Shown here piece by piece: positions 39,450 through 47,406 of a DNA stretch of 54,743 nucleotides (within the stretch, counting starts at the first letter, position 1; each line of letters opens with the position of its first letter). The notes below the pieces were generated by a model that saw only the letters and a list, made by a program, of their open reading frames with translations, was not told where the DNA came from and did not search any database. Source of the stretch: an uncultured Oscillospiraceae bacterium (GTDB lineage Bacteria > Bacillota > Clostridia > Oscillospirales > Oscillospiraceae); the NCBI GenBank assembly GCA_934589675.1, contig CAKTOF010000015.1, positions 1 to 54,743 on the forward strand, read 5' to 3'. The position numbers and the translations under genes are program-made.

Positions 39450-40367
39450 TCAGCGCAGCTGGTGCAGGTCGTAGGGCGTCGTCTGGTAGACAAAGTAGTT
39501 CAGCCAGTTCGAGTAGAGCAGGCTGCCGTGGCTGCGCCAGGTGACGATGGGGGGATTTTCCGGGTCGTCGCCGGGGTAGTAGTGCTTCGGCAGGGCGATG
39601 GCCTCGCCGGCGGATAAGTCGCGGCGGTACTCAGCGTCGAGCGTGAGAGGATCGTACTCCGAGTGGCCCATGATAAAGATCTGCCGGCCGCCCTTTGACG
39701 AGACGATGTACACGCCCGCCTCGTCGGACGAGGCGATGATGCGCAGCTCCGGCACGGCCTCGATGTCGGCGCGGTCGACGCTCGTGTGGCGCGAGTGCGG
39801 GACGCAGAAGCGGTCGTCAAATCCGCGCAGGAGCATGGAGTTTTTATAGTCTGCGCGATGGGTGAACACGCCGAAGAGCTTTTCGGGAAGAAGCCGCTTC
39901 TGGATGCCGTAGTGGTAGTAAAGCCCTGCCTGCGCGCCCCAGCAGATGTGGAACGTCGAGTGGACGTGTGTTTTGCTCCACTCCATGATGCGGCACAGCT
40001 CGTCCCAGTAGTCCACCTGCTCAAACGGCAGAAGCTCCACGGGCGCGCCGGTGATGATCATACCGTCGAACTTCTCGCCCTCCACCTCGTCGAACGTCTT
40101 GTAGAACGCGAGCAGATGGCCTGCGGACGTGTTCTGCGCGATGTGCGAGCGGACGCGGATGAGCGTGAGCTCGAGCTGGAGCGGCGTGTTGCTGAGCATC
40201 CGCGTCAGCTGCGTCTCCGTCTCGATCTTTTTCGGCATGAGGTTGAGCAGCAGAATGCGCAGCGGGCGGATGTCCTGCGTGATGGCGCGCGTTTCGGTCA
40301 TCACGAAGATGTTTTCCTGCGCGAGCGTCTGTACGGCAGGCAGATCGTTCGGGATCTTGATCGGCAT
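39450..40367 (-). CDS. metA: Homoserine O-acetyltransferase (MetA family)
   Basis: 305 residues. It activates homoserine by acylation in methionine synthesis. The catalytic Cys is Cys142 in FHICWGAQ. Residue 111 is Glu (GAPVELLPF). In this family Glu111 marks acetyl-CoA use, as in Bacillus cereus, while Gly marks succinyl-CoA use, as in E. coli. So this enzyme should make O-acetylhomoserine, which suits the O-acetylhomoserine sulfhydrylase gene just upstream. Both lie behind a T-box leader. Confidence 0.93.
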   Translation of the reverse strand: MPIKIPNDLPAVQTLAQENIFVMTETRAITQDIRPLRILLLNLMPKKIETETQLTRMLSNTPLQLELTLIRVRSHIAQNTSAGHLLAFYKTFDEVEGEKFDGMIITGAPVELLPFEQVDYWDELCRIMEWSKTHVHSTFHICWGAQAGLYYHYGIQKRLLPEKLFGVFTHRADYKNSMLLRGFDDRFCVPHSRHTSVDRADIEAVPELRIIASSDEAGVYIVSSKGGRQIFIMGHSEYDPLTLDAEYRRDLSAGEAIALPKHYYPGDDPENPPIVTWRSHGSLLYSNWLNYFVYQTTPYDLHQLR

Positions 40368-40397
40368 AAAAAGCCCTCCTTTGAGGATTGTGCGGGG

Positions 40398-41684
40398 TTA
40401 TCCGATGGCGGCAAGCGCCTGCGCGAGGTCGGCGATGAGATCCTCGGGATCCTCGAGGCCGACGGACAGGCGGACGAGGTCGGCCGGAACGCCCGCGGCG
40501 ATGAGCTCGGCGTCGGACATCTGGCGGTGCGTCGTGCTGGCCGGGTGCAGGCAGCACGAGCGCGCGTCGGCCACATGCGTCTCGATGGCGGCGATGCGCA
40601 GGTGCGCCATCATCGTCTCGGCCGCGGCGCGGCCGCCCTTGACGCCGAAGCTCACGACGCCGCATGTGCCGTTCGGCATATATTTTTCCGCGAGCGCATG
40701 CTGCGGGTCGCCGGGCAGGCCGGCGTAGTTCACCCAGGACACGTGCTCGTTTTCGCTCAAGAATTTCGCGACGGCCAGCGCGCCGGCGCAGTGCTGGCGC
40801 ATGCGCACATGCAGGCTCTCGAGGCCGAGGCCGAGCAGGTAGGCGTTCATCGGCGCGGCGCACATGCCGAAGTCGCGCATGAGCTGCGCCGTCGCCTTTG
40901 TGATGTATGCGCCGCCGAGGCCGAAGCGCTCGGTGTAGGTCACGCCGTGGTAGCTCTCGTCCGGCGTGCACAGGCCGGGGTATTTTTCGGGGTATTTCGT
41001 CCAGTCGAACTTGCCCGAGTCGACGATCGCGCCGCCGACGGCCGCGCCGTGGCCGTCCATGTACTTCGTCGTCGAGTGCGTCACGATGTCCGCGCCCCAC
41101 TCGAACGGGCGGCAGCCCACGGGCGTGGCGAACGTATTGTCCACGATAAGCGGCACGCCGTGCTCATGCGCCGCGCGCGCGAAGCGCTCGATGTCGAGCA
41201 GCGTCAGGGCGGGGTTGGCGATCGTCTCGCCGAAGACAAGGCGCGTGTTCGGCCGGAACGCGGCGGCCAGCTCCTCGTCCGTGCAGTCCGGCGCGACGAA
41301 CGTGACGTCGATGCCCATGCGGCGCATCGTGACGGAGAAGAGGTTGTATGTGCCGCCGTAGATCGTCGAGCAGGAGACGATGTGGCCGCCGCACTCGCAG
41401 ATGTTGAACGCCGCGAGGAAGTTCGCGGCCATGCCGGACGAGGTCAGCATGGCGGCCGTGCCGCCCTCGAGCTCACAGATCTTTGCGGCGATGGTGTCGC
41501 TTGTCGGGTTCTGGAGCCGGGAGTAGAAGTAGCCGGATTCCTCGAGGTCGAACAGGCGGCCCATGGCCTCGCCTGTCGCGTATTTGAACGTCGTGCTCTG
41601 GATGATCGGCACCTGACGCGGCTCGCCGTTGCCGGGGCGGTAGCCGCCCTGCACGCACTTTGTTCCGATGCGGTAGTTGTCCAT
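40398..41684 (-). CDS. metY: O-acetylhomoserine sulfhydrylase (MetY type)
   Basis: 428 residues. A PLP enzyme that joins O-acetylhomoserine with sulfide to give homocysteine. It has the TTFKYATGEAMGRLFDLEESGYFYSRLQNPT entry region (residues 31-61), SSGMAANFLA, the PLP Lys in THSTTKYMDGHG, and RFGLGGAY. AGGAGG-like sequence precedes ATG 41684. It is the first gene after the T-box leader and 30 bases before metA, so the two form a methionine operon. Confidence 0.93.
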   Translation of the reverse strand: MDNYRIGTKCVQGGYRPGNGEPRQVPIIQSTTFKYATGEAMGRLFDLEESGYFYSRLQNPTSDTIAAKICELEGGTAAMLTSSGMAANFLAAFNICECGGHIVSCSTIYGGTYNLFSVTMRRMGIDVTFVAPDCTDEELAAAFRPNTRLVFGETIANPALTLLDIERFARAAHEHGVPLIVDNTFATPVGCRPFEWGADIVTHSTTKYMDGHGAAVGGAIVDSGKFDWTKYPEKYPGLCTPDESYHGVTYTERFGLGGAYITKATAQLMRDFGMCAAPMNAYLLGLGLESLHVRMRQHCAGALAVAKFLSENEHVSWVNYAGLPGDPQHALAEKYMPNGTCGVVSFGVKGGRAAAETMMAHLRIAAIETHVADARSCCLHPASTTHRQMSDAELIAAGVPADLVRLSVGLEDPEDLIADLAQALAAIG

Positions 41685-41711
41685 ATCGTGTTCCTCCTGT
41701 TTTCTATCAAT

Positions 41712-41961
41712 CTATAAAAAAACCGCCCCAAGCAAACGCTTGAGACGGGTTATCCCGCGGTACCACTCAGCTTGCAGGCCAGGCGCCTGCCACCTCATGC
41801 GCCTGTAACGCGGCGCGCACGGGACGCCCTTGCGCTTCGCGCTCGAACGCCCGGCTCGGAAGCCATAGAGCCAGGGCCGTCTGCTTACCGGCTTGCACCT
41901 GCCGCCGGCTCTCTGAAAGCGCCGGGCCCGCTCCTCTTCGTCATTGCCTTTGTGTTATTCT
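41712..41961 (-). ncRNA. T-box leader of the metY-metA operon
   Basis: On the minus strand the leader starts near CAATGACGAAGAGGAG, the usual T-box stem I entry, followed by AGAGAGC and GGTGCAAGCCGG elements. The T-box sequence TGAGTGGTACCGCG is at 41769-41756. It is followed by a terminator stem ACCGTCTCAAGC-type hairpin with T7 (41752-41712). The ATG at 41866-41864 (CTCTATGGCTTCC) is a good specifier candidate for uncharged tRNA-Met. The UGGU of the T-box would pair with ACCA, and the discriminator A of the tRNA-Met at 697-772 fits. Confidence 0.88.
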
Positions 41962-41967
41962 GCTTCT

Positions 41968-41997
41968 ATCTTATCGCGCGCCGGCGGGCCTTGTCAA
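41968..41997 (-). promoter_or_regulatory. Promoter of the T-box metY-metA transcript
   Basis: Minus strand TTGACA (41997-41992), 18-base spacer, TAAGAT (41973-41968). Confidence 0.75.
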
Positions 41998-42031
41998 GAA
42001 AAAACTCCCGGCTCCGCAAGGAGCCGGGAGG
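41998..42031 (-). terminator. Terminator of the thiolase gene
   Basis: Stem CTCCCGGCTCC with GCAA loop (42005-42015 and 42020-42030) and a T-run on the minus strand. It ends right where the metY promoter begins. Confidence 0.85.
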
Positions 42032-42045
42032 ATAGCGTCAGAGAC

Positions 42046-43317
42046 TCAGCACTTCTCGAAGATGGTGGCAACGCCCATGCCGCCGCCGATGCACAGCGTG
42101 GCAAGACCCTTCTTCGCGTCGCCGCGCTTGGCCATCTCGTGGAGCAGCGTGACGATGATGCGGGCGCCGGAGCAGCCGACCGGGTGGCCGATGGACAGCG
42201 CGCCGCCGTTGACGTTGACCTTCGCCATGTCAAAGCCGAGCTCGCGGGCAACGGCGATGGACTGCGCGGCGAACGCCTCGTTGGCCTCGACAAGGTCGAT
42301 GTCGTCGATGGTGATGTCGGCCTTGGCCATGGCCTGGCGGGAAGCCGGGACCGGGCCGGTGCCCATGATCTTCGGATCGACGCCGCCCTGACCCCAGGAG
42401 ACGAGCTTGGCCATCGGCTTGAGGCCGTACTTTTCAACGGCTTCGCCGGAGGCGAGGACGATGGCGGCAGCGCCGTCGTTGATGCCGGAGGCATTGCCGG
42501 CGGTGACGCGCGGCTGGCCGGCGTCGGCCTGAGCCGGCTTGCAGGCCTTGGCGTCGAAGGTGTCCTCAACGGTGCCGCCGTTGGCGATGAACTTGTTGTC
42601 CGCGGAGGTCGGGAAGGCGGTCTTGAGCTTGGCAAGACCCTCGGCCGTCGTGGAGGCGCGCGGGAACTCGTCGACCTTGAACTCGACCATCTGCTTCTTG
42701 ACCTTGACCGGGACCGGGACGATCTCGTCGTCAAAGCGGCCGGACTCCTGCGCGGCCTTCGTCTTCATCTGGGAGGACAGAGCGAACTCGTCGAGGTCGT
42801 CACGGGTGATGCCCCAGATGTCGCAGATGTTCTCGGCGGTCGTGCCCATGTGGTAGTTGTTGAACGCATCCCACAGGCCGTCCTTGACCATGGTGTCGAC
42901 GATCTTCTTGTCGAACATACGGGCGCCCCAGCGGGCATCCGGAACGACGTACGGAGCCGCGGACATGTTCTCGGTGCCGCCGCAGACGACGATCTCAGCG
43001 TCGCCGGAGGCGATGGCGCGGCCGGCCTCAATGACGCTCTTCATGCCGGAGCCGCAGACCATGTTGATGGAGTAAGCCGGGACGCTCATCGGAAGACCTG
43101 CCTTGAGCGTGACCTGGCGGGCGACGTTCTGGCCGAGGCCGGCGCTGATGCAGCAGCCGAACATGACCTCGTCGACCTGCTCCGGCTTGACGCCGGCGCG
43201 GCTGAGCGCCTCTTTGACGACGATGGCGCCGAGCTCCGCGGCGGGGACGTCCTTCAGGCTGCCGCCGAAGGAACCGACTGCCGTACGGCAGCAGTTGACA
43301 ACATAAAGATCTCTCAT
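42046..43317 (-). CDS. thlA: Acetyl-CoA acetyltransferase (thiolase) with a 30-residue insertion
   Basis: 423 residues. It condenses two acetyl-CoA to acetoacetyl-CoA, the entry to butyrate synthesis, or cleaves it. Catalytic Cys88 lies in SINMVCGSGM; NEAFAAQ, GHPVGCSGAR and the C-terminal CIGGGMG complete the active site. Usual thiolases have about 393 residues. The excess is one block of about 35 residues between LKTAF and VTAGNASG, where relatives have about five. Its own promoter is strong. It is the only core enzyme of the butyrate route in the window. Confidence 0.95.
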   Translation of the reverse strand: MRDLYVVNCCRTAVGSFGGSLKDVPAAELGAIVVKEALSRAGVKPEQVDEVMFGCCISAGLGQNVARQVTLKAGLPMSVPAYSINMVCGSGMKSVIEAGRAIASGDAEIVVCGGTENMSAAPYVVPDARWGARMFDKKIVDTMVKDGLWDAFNNYHMGTTAENICDIWGITRDDLDEFALSSQMKTKAAQESGRFDDEIVPVPVKVKKQMVEFKVDEFPRASTTAEGLAKLKTAFPTSADNKFIANGGTVEDTFDAKACKPAQADAGQPRVTAGNASGINDGAAAIVLASGEAVEKYGLKPMAKLVSWGQGGVDPKIMGTGPVPASRQAMAKADITIDDIDLVEANEAFAAQSIAVARELGFDMAKVNVNGGALSIGHPVGCSGARIIVTLLHEMAKRGDAKKGLATLCIGGGMGVATIFEKC

Positions 43318-43380
43318 TGTGTTTAACCTCCAGTTTTATGTCGCTCCGCGGATCGCGGGGCGCGAAGATTCTCTTCCATC

Positions 43381-43409
43381 ATTATAAGAGGTTATCCCGC
43401 ATCCGTCAA
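43381..43409 (-). promoter_or_regulatory. Promoter of the thiolase gene
   Basis: Minus strand TTGACG (43409-43404), 17-base spacer, TATAAT (43386-43381). Confidence 0.8.
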
Positions 43410-43484
43410 CGGGCTTGCCGCAAAATCTGGCATGATTCGGCCTGCGGACTAAACAAATTTTAAGCCGCAGAGCGGCAGAGAAAA

Positions 43485-43513
43485 TTGCGCTTTGACGGGC
43501 GGTATGATAAAAT
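43485..43513 (+). promoter_or_regulatory. Promoter of the SLH-peptidase gene
   Basis: TTGCGC (43485-43490), 17-base spacer, TAAAAT (43508-43513). It is divergent from the thiolase promoter across about 75 bases. Confidence 0.6.
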
Positions 43514-43567
43514 AAAGACACAGGAAAAAGATTTGGAGAGCCCCGCGGGGCGGAAAGAGAGGACGCT

Positions 43568-45682
43568 ATGAGAACTGCATGGTCCCTGCGGCTTTTGTCG
43601 CTGCTGCTGGCGCTGTCGCTGCTACTCACGGGCAGCGTGTTTGCCGCGCCGGCGCGCGTCGACTTTGACAAGCTGACCATCATCGACCTGAGCCCGGACG
43701 AGCTGCGCCGGACGGCCGCGCAGGCCTGCTCGCTTTCTAAGGACGCGTCGAACGCGGCGGCCGTGCAGGCTGCGGTGAACGAGCTGTATGACGAGCTGAC
43801 GGTCGCCGCGACGAACTACACGCTCGCCATGATCGCCTACAACCGCGACACGAGCTCCCCGTCTGTCGAGCAGACCTATCTTCAGACGAGCAGCACCTAC
43901 ACCGAGGTGCTGAACATCCTGACCGACTGCCTGCGCACGCTGCTCAAGTCGCCGTGCGCGCAGGCCGTGCGCGACATCGTCGACGAGGCGGACGTCGAGG
44001 CGGCGCTGTCCGGCGCGGCGGATCTTCAGACGCAGCTCTCGCAGATCACCGACCGCTATACGACGCTCTACAACCAGACGCTCTCGGCCGAGCACAGCTC
44101 GTATGACGCGCTCATCAAGGACGTCGGCGGGCTGTACCTAAAAATGATCGCCGAGCTGAAAAAGGCGGCCGGCAGCGGCGAGAAGGCCGTGCAGTGCTTC
44201 TACGACGTCAACGGCCGCAGCGGCGGCTACGCGGCCTACGAGCCGGTGCGGTGCGCTGCGCGCGAGCAGATCGCGCCCGCGTTCTTGCGGCTGCTGCTGC
44301 TGACGGAGGATGTGACGAGCGGGCCGGACAGCGGCGAGGCCGCGCTCGGCGCCGTCGCGGGCGTGGCCGACCGGCATTTCCCGGAGCTTATGGACGCGGT
44401 CGATTTCATGGTCTCCTATGGCTATTACGACGTCACGGCCGCACCGGAGAAGGCCGATGCGGGCTTTACGACGTATCTTTACAGCTATGAGGCGCCGTAT
44501 CTGTTCCTGCCCAACAGCGGCGGGCTCGACGGCGTGGCCGGCGTCAGCCACGAGCTCGGCCATTACTACAACTACTTTACATACGGCCCGGACGCCGACA
44601 CGGACTCGGCCGAGGTACACTCGCAGGGGCTTGAGCTTCTCTACACGCTCTACTACGACGAGATCTTCGGCGAGGACGCCGGCACGGCCCGCGAGGCGGA
44701 GGTAACGGACGTCCTGTCGTCCGTCGTGCTCGGGTGCATCATGGATGAGTTCCAGTACCGCGCCTTCACGCAGACGCCGTCGTCGCCCGAGGCGCTTGCC
44801 GCGATGTACACCGACATCCTCGGCGAGTACGGCCTCGCCGCGCTCTCCGGCGGCTCGCTCGGCACATACTGGCTCTGGGTGAACCACAGCTTCTCGCAGC
44901 CGATGTACTACCTGAGCTATGCGCTCTCGGCGCTTCCGGCGCTTGAGATCTGGGCGACGGCGCAGGACGACGCGGCGCTCGCGCACGCGCGCTATGACGA
45001 CTTTATGGTGCTCAGCAACGAAAACGGCTTCGAGCGCGGCCTGCGCGGCGCGGGGCTGTCGAAGCCGGGCAATGCGGAGGCTGCCGCGCGCATCGCGTCC
45101 GACGCCAAGGCGCTCGCCGCCTCGTCCGGCGGCTGGCTCTACAGCGATGTGGCCGCCTGCTGGGGTGCGACGGAGATCCAGTGGTTCGGCCTGCAGGGCG
45201 CCATCAACGGCTACGCCGACGGGACGTTCCGCCCGGGCAAGACGCTCACGCGCGCGCATGTGGCGAGCGTGCTTGCCAACCTTGTCGGCAGCGCGGCCGG
45301 CAGCCTCGCGGGCGCATCGGCCGCGCGCGACGTGCCGAAGGGCTACTGGGCGCGCAGCGCCATCACGCTCGTCGTCTCGGCCGGCCTGATGGAGCTTGAC
45401 GAGCAGGGCAATTTCAACCCCGATCAGCCCATCACGCGGCAGGAGTTTGCGCGTGTGGTCTATGCGCTGCTCGAGGCCAACAATGTCACGGCGGCCGGCA
45501 ATACGGCCTACACGGATCAAGCGCTCATCTCGGAAAACTGCCGCGAGGCCGTCAACGCGCTCGGTGAGCTGGGCATCATGCACGGCCGCGCGGACGGCTC
45601 GTTCAACGCAAACGGCATCCTGACGCGGCAGGAGATGGCGGTCGTGTTCTACCGCACGTTCGTCTGCCTAGCACTGGCCTGA
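43568..45682 (+). CDS. Secreted M3-like metallopeptidase with three SLH domains
   Basis: 704 residues. A signal peptide (1-27, core LLSLLLALSLLLTGSVFA) is followed by a helical domain with the zinc site SHELGHYYNYF (HExxH at about residue 332), plus a later Glu in SAEVHSQGLELL. The overall plan is that of oligoendopeptidase F-like M3 enzymes, although HELGH replaces the usual HEFGH. The C-terminal 200 residues carry three S-layer homology repeats (AINGYADGTFRPGKTLTR, NFNPDQPITRQEFARV, MHGRADGSFNANGILTRQEM), which should tether it to the cell wall. M3 peptidases are mostly cytosolic, so a wall-bound one is notable. Confidence 0.85.
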   Translation: MRTAWSLRLLSLLLALSLLLTGSVFAAPARVDFDKLTIIDLSPDELRRTAAQACSLSKDASNAAAVQAAVNELYDELTVAATNYTLAMIAYNRDTSSPSVEQTYLQTSSTYTEVLNILTDCLRTLLKSPCAQAVRDIVDEADVEAALSGAADLQTQLSQITDRYTTLYNQTLSAEHSSYDALIKDVGGLYLKMIAELKKAAGSGEKAVQCFYDVNGRSGGYAAYEPVRCAAREQIAPAFLRLLLLTEDVTSGPDSGEAALGAVAGVADRHFPELMDAVDFMVSYGYYDVTAAPEKADAGFTTYLYSYEAPYLFLPNSGGLDGVAGVSHELGHYYNYFTYGPDADTDSAEVHSQGLELLYTLYYDEIFGEDAGTAREAEVTDVLSSVVLGCIMDEFQYRAFTQTPSSPEALAAMYTDILGEYGLAALSGGSLGTYWLWVNHSFSQPMYYLSYALSALPALEIWATAQDDAALAHARYDDFMVLSNENGFERGLRGAGLSKPGNAEAAARIASDAKALAASSGGWLYSDVAACWGATEIQWFGLQGAINGYADGTFRPGKTLTRAHVASVLANLVGSAAGSLAGASAARDVPKGYWARSAITLVVSAGLMELDEQGNFNPDQPITRQEFARVVYALLEANNVTAAGNTAYTDQALISENCREAVNALGELGIMHGRADGSFNANGILTRQEMAVVFYRTFVCLALA

Positions 45683-45757
45683 CCTCGTCAATCTGCGCAA
45701 AAGCCGGGACAGAAATTGGCCGGAATCACAAAATTCTGGCAGACATCTAAGAATTAC

Positions 45758-45786
45758 TTGTGCGGAATTAACAATTGTGCTATTTT
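45758..45786 (+). promoter_or_regulatory. Promoter of the cytidylate-kinase-like gene
   Basis: TTGTGC (45758-45763), 17-base spacer, TATTTT (45781-45786), in an AT-rich stretch. Confidence 0.5.
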
Positions 45787-45835
45787 ATAGCCACAAGGAA
45801 TATGTTTTGTACAAGAACATAAGGAGGTTATGATC

Positions 45836-46438
45836 ATGATTATTACGATCGGTAGACAGTACGGCTCCGGCGGCAGGGAGATCGGCCAGAAAGTCGCGCA
45901 GGCGCTCGGGTACAAGTTTTACGATAAAGAGATCCTGACCTTGACGGCCGAGCGCGAGGGCTTCAGTGTCCCGGCCGTCCGTCAGTACGACGAGGCGCTT
46001 ACAAGCTCGCTGCTCTACGGCACCTATCTGTCCACGGCCGCGGGTGGCGCGGATGTGCTGCCGCTCAACCAGAAGCTTGCCATCGCGCAGTTCGACATCG
46101 TCCGCCGCATCGCCAAGGACGGCAACTGCGTCATCGTCGGCCGCTGCGCGGACTATGTCCTGCGCGACACGCCGCACTGCCTGAACGTATTCGTCCACGC
46201 CAATCCGGAGTTCCGCAAGGATCGCGCCGTGAAGTTCTACGGCGTCGCGCCGGAGCTGGCGGAAAAGACGCTGCGCAAGCAGGATAAGCGCCGCAGCGAC
46301 TACTACGAATTCTTCACCCAGAAGCGCTGGGGCGACGCACGCACATACAACCTGACCATCGACTCCGGCAAGTTCGGCATCGACGGCGCTGCCGAGGCCA
46401 TCGTGGCGATGGTGCGGCTTTTGCAGGCGCAGGGATAA
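45836..46438 (+). CDS. Cytidylate-kinase-like protein
   Basis: 200 residues. The P-loop motif GRQYGSGGREIGQ at the start and a lid region with Arg/Lys-rich KTLRKQDKRRSDYYEF fit the cytidylate_kin2 family. Its members are related to CMP kinase, but their substrate is not firmly known. AAGGAGG at 45821-45827 fits ATG 45836; ATG 45830 is too close. It is a single gene facing the jag unit, with a shared terminator between them. Confidence 0.85.
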   Translation: MIITIGRQYGSGGREIGQKVAQALGYKFYDKEILTLTAEREGFSVPAVRQYDEALTSSLLYGTYLSTAAGGADVLPLNQKLAIAQFDIVRRIAKDGNCVIVGRCADYVLRDTPHCLNVFVHANPEFRKDRAVKFYGVAPELAEKTLRKQDKRRSDYYEFFTQKRWGDARTYNLTIDSGKFGIDGAAEAIVAMVRLLQAQG

Positions 46439-46487
46439 CGATCCTGAAACGAGCCCCGCCGCGCGGGGCGCATCCACACCGAAAAAA

Positions 46488-46523
46488 ACATGCCGCAGAC
46501 ATTCGTCTGCGGCATGTCCTTTT
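46488..46523. terminator. Bidirectional terminator between the kinase-like gene and jag
   Basis: A 13-bp stem built on ACATGCCGCAGAC with loop ATTC. T-runs lie on both sides (CCTTTTG on the plus strand, TTTTTTT on the minus strand). Confidence 0.88.
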
Positions 46524-46525
46524 GT

Positions 46526-47386
46526 TTACGCCTGCTGATCGCGGCAATAGGCCACGACGATGCGGCGGTTCGGCTCGGTGCCGGTGGAGTAAGTCGTGAC
46601 GTTCGGATCGTCCTGAAGCGCGGCGTGGATGACGTGGCGCTCGTAGGCGTTCATCGGCTCGAGCGTCATGTTGCGGCGGTAGCGGACGACCTTGCCGGCG
46701 ACCTTCTGCGCCAGACGGATGAGCGACTCCTCGCGCTTGGCGCGGTAGTTCTCGGCGTCGACCGTGATGCGCACGCGGTTTCTCGCGCCGTGGTTGACGG
46801 CGTAGTTTGTCAGGTGCTGGATGGCGTCGAGCGTCTCGCCGCGGCGGCCGATGAGCATGCCGAGGCTGCTGCCGACGAGGTCGACCTGATAGCCGTCGTC
46901 GGTGCGCACGGCGTGCGGGACGGCGTCGGAGCCCATGTGCTCGAGCAGGCCCTTCAGGAAGACCTCGATCTTCTCCTCCGTCGAGCCGGGCTCGGCGGGC
47001 GCATAGTGGACGGGCGCCTTCGGCGCCTCGTGTACGGGAGACGGCGCCGGTGCGGGCTCGGCCTTGCGGGCGGGGCGGGGCGCCTGCGCCGCTTCCGGCT
47101 TCGGGGACTCGGGCGCCTTCTTCGGCTCGGGCTTTTTCGGCTCGGACGGCGTCCAGGGCTTGCGCGGCGAGCGCGAGGCGGACGAGAGCGCCGGGGCCGG
47201 CTTCTCGTCGGGCGCTTCATAGGTCACCTTGACCTTCGCGGGCGCGGCGCCGATGCCAAAAAATCCGTTTTTCGGGTTTTCGAGCACCTCGACCGAGACA
47301 CTGTCGCGGTCTAAGCCGAGCTCCTTGAGCGCGGCAGCGACGGCAAGATCGATCGTTTTGCCCGTCGCGGTAATAAACTTTTCCAT
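46526..47386 (-). CDS. jag: Jag/EloR family RNA-binding protein
   Basis: 286 residues. The N-terminal Jag_N domain (EKFITATGKTIDLAV, GIGAAPAKVKV) is followed by a Pro/Ala/Lys-rich linker of about 90 residues, a KH domain (DLVGSSLGMLIGRRGETLDAIQHL) and an R3H domain (MNAYERHVIH). The family binds RNA and affects cell elongation in Firmicutes. The long linker is unusual in composition but typical in place. ATG 47386 has AAGGAGAG upstream. It follows yidC by about 20 bases. Confidence 0.92.
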   Translation of the reverse strand: MEKFITATGKTIDLAVAAALKELGLDRDSVSVEVLENPKNGFFGIGAAPAKVKVTYEAPDEKPAPALSSASRSPRKPWTPSEPKKPEPKKAPESPKPEAAQAPRPARKAEPAPAPSPVHEAPKAPVHYAPAEPGSTEEKIEVFLKGLLEHMGSDAVPHAVRTDDGYQVDLVGSSLGMLIGRRGETLDAIQHLTNYAVNHGARNRVRITVDAENYRAKREESLIRLAQKVAGKVVRYRRNMTLEPMNAYERHVIHAALQDDPNVTTYSTGTEPNRRIVVAYCRDQQA

Positions 47387-47406
47387 ATGTCGCTTCTCTC
47401 CTTGGA

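Noticed and set aside
44138..45583. 481-codon open frame opposite the SLH peptidase
   Set aside because: No start signal or motif; the sense protein has signal peptide, HELGH and SLH repeats.
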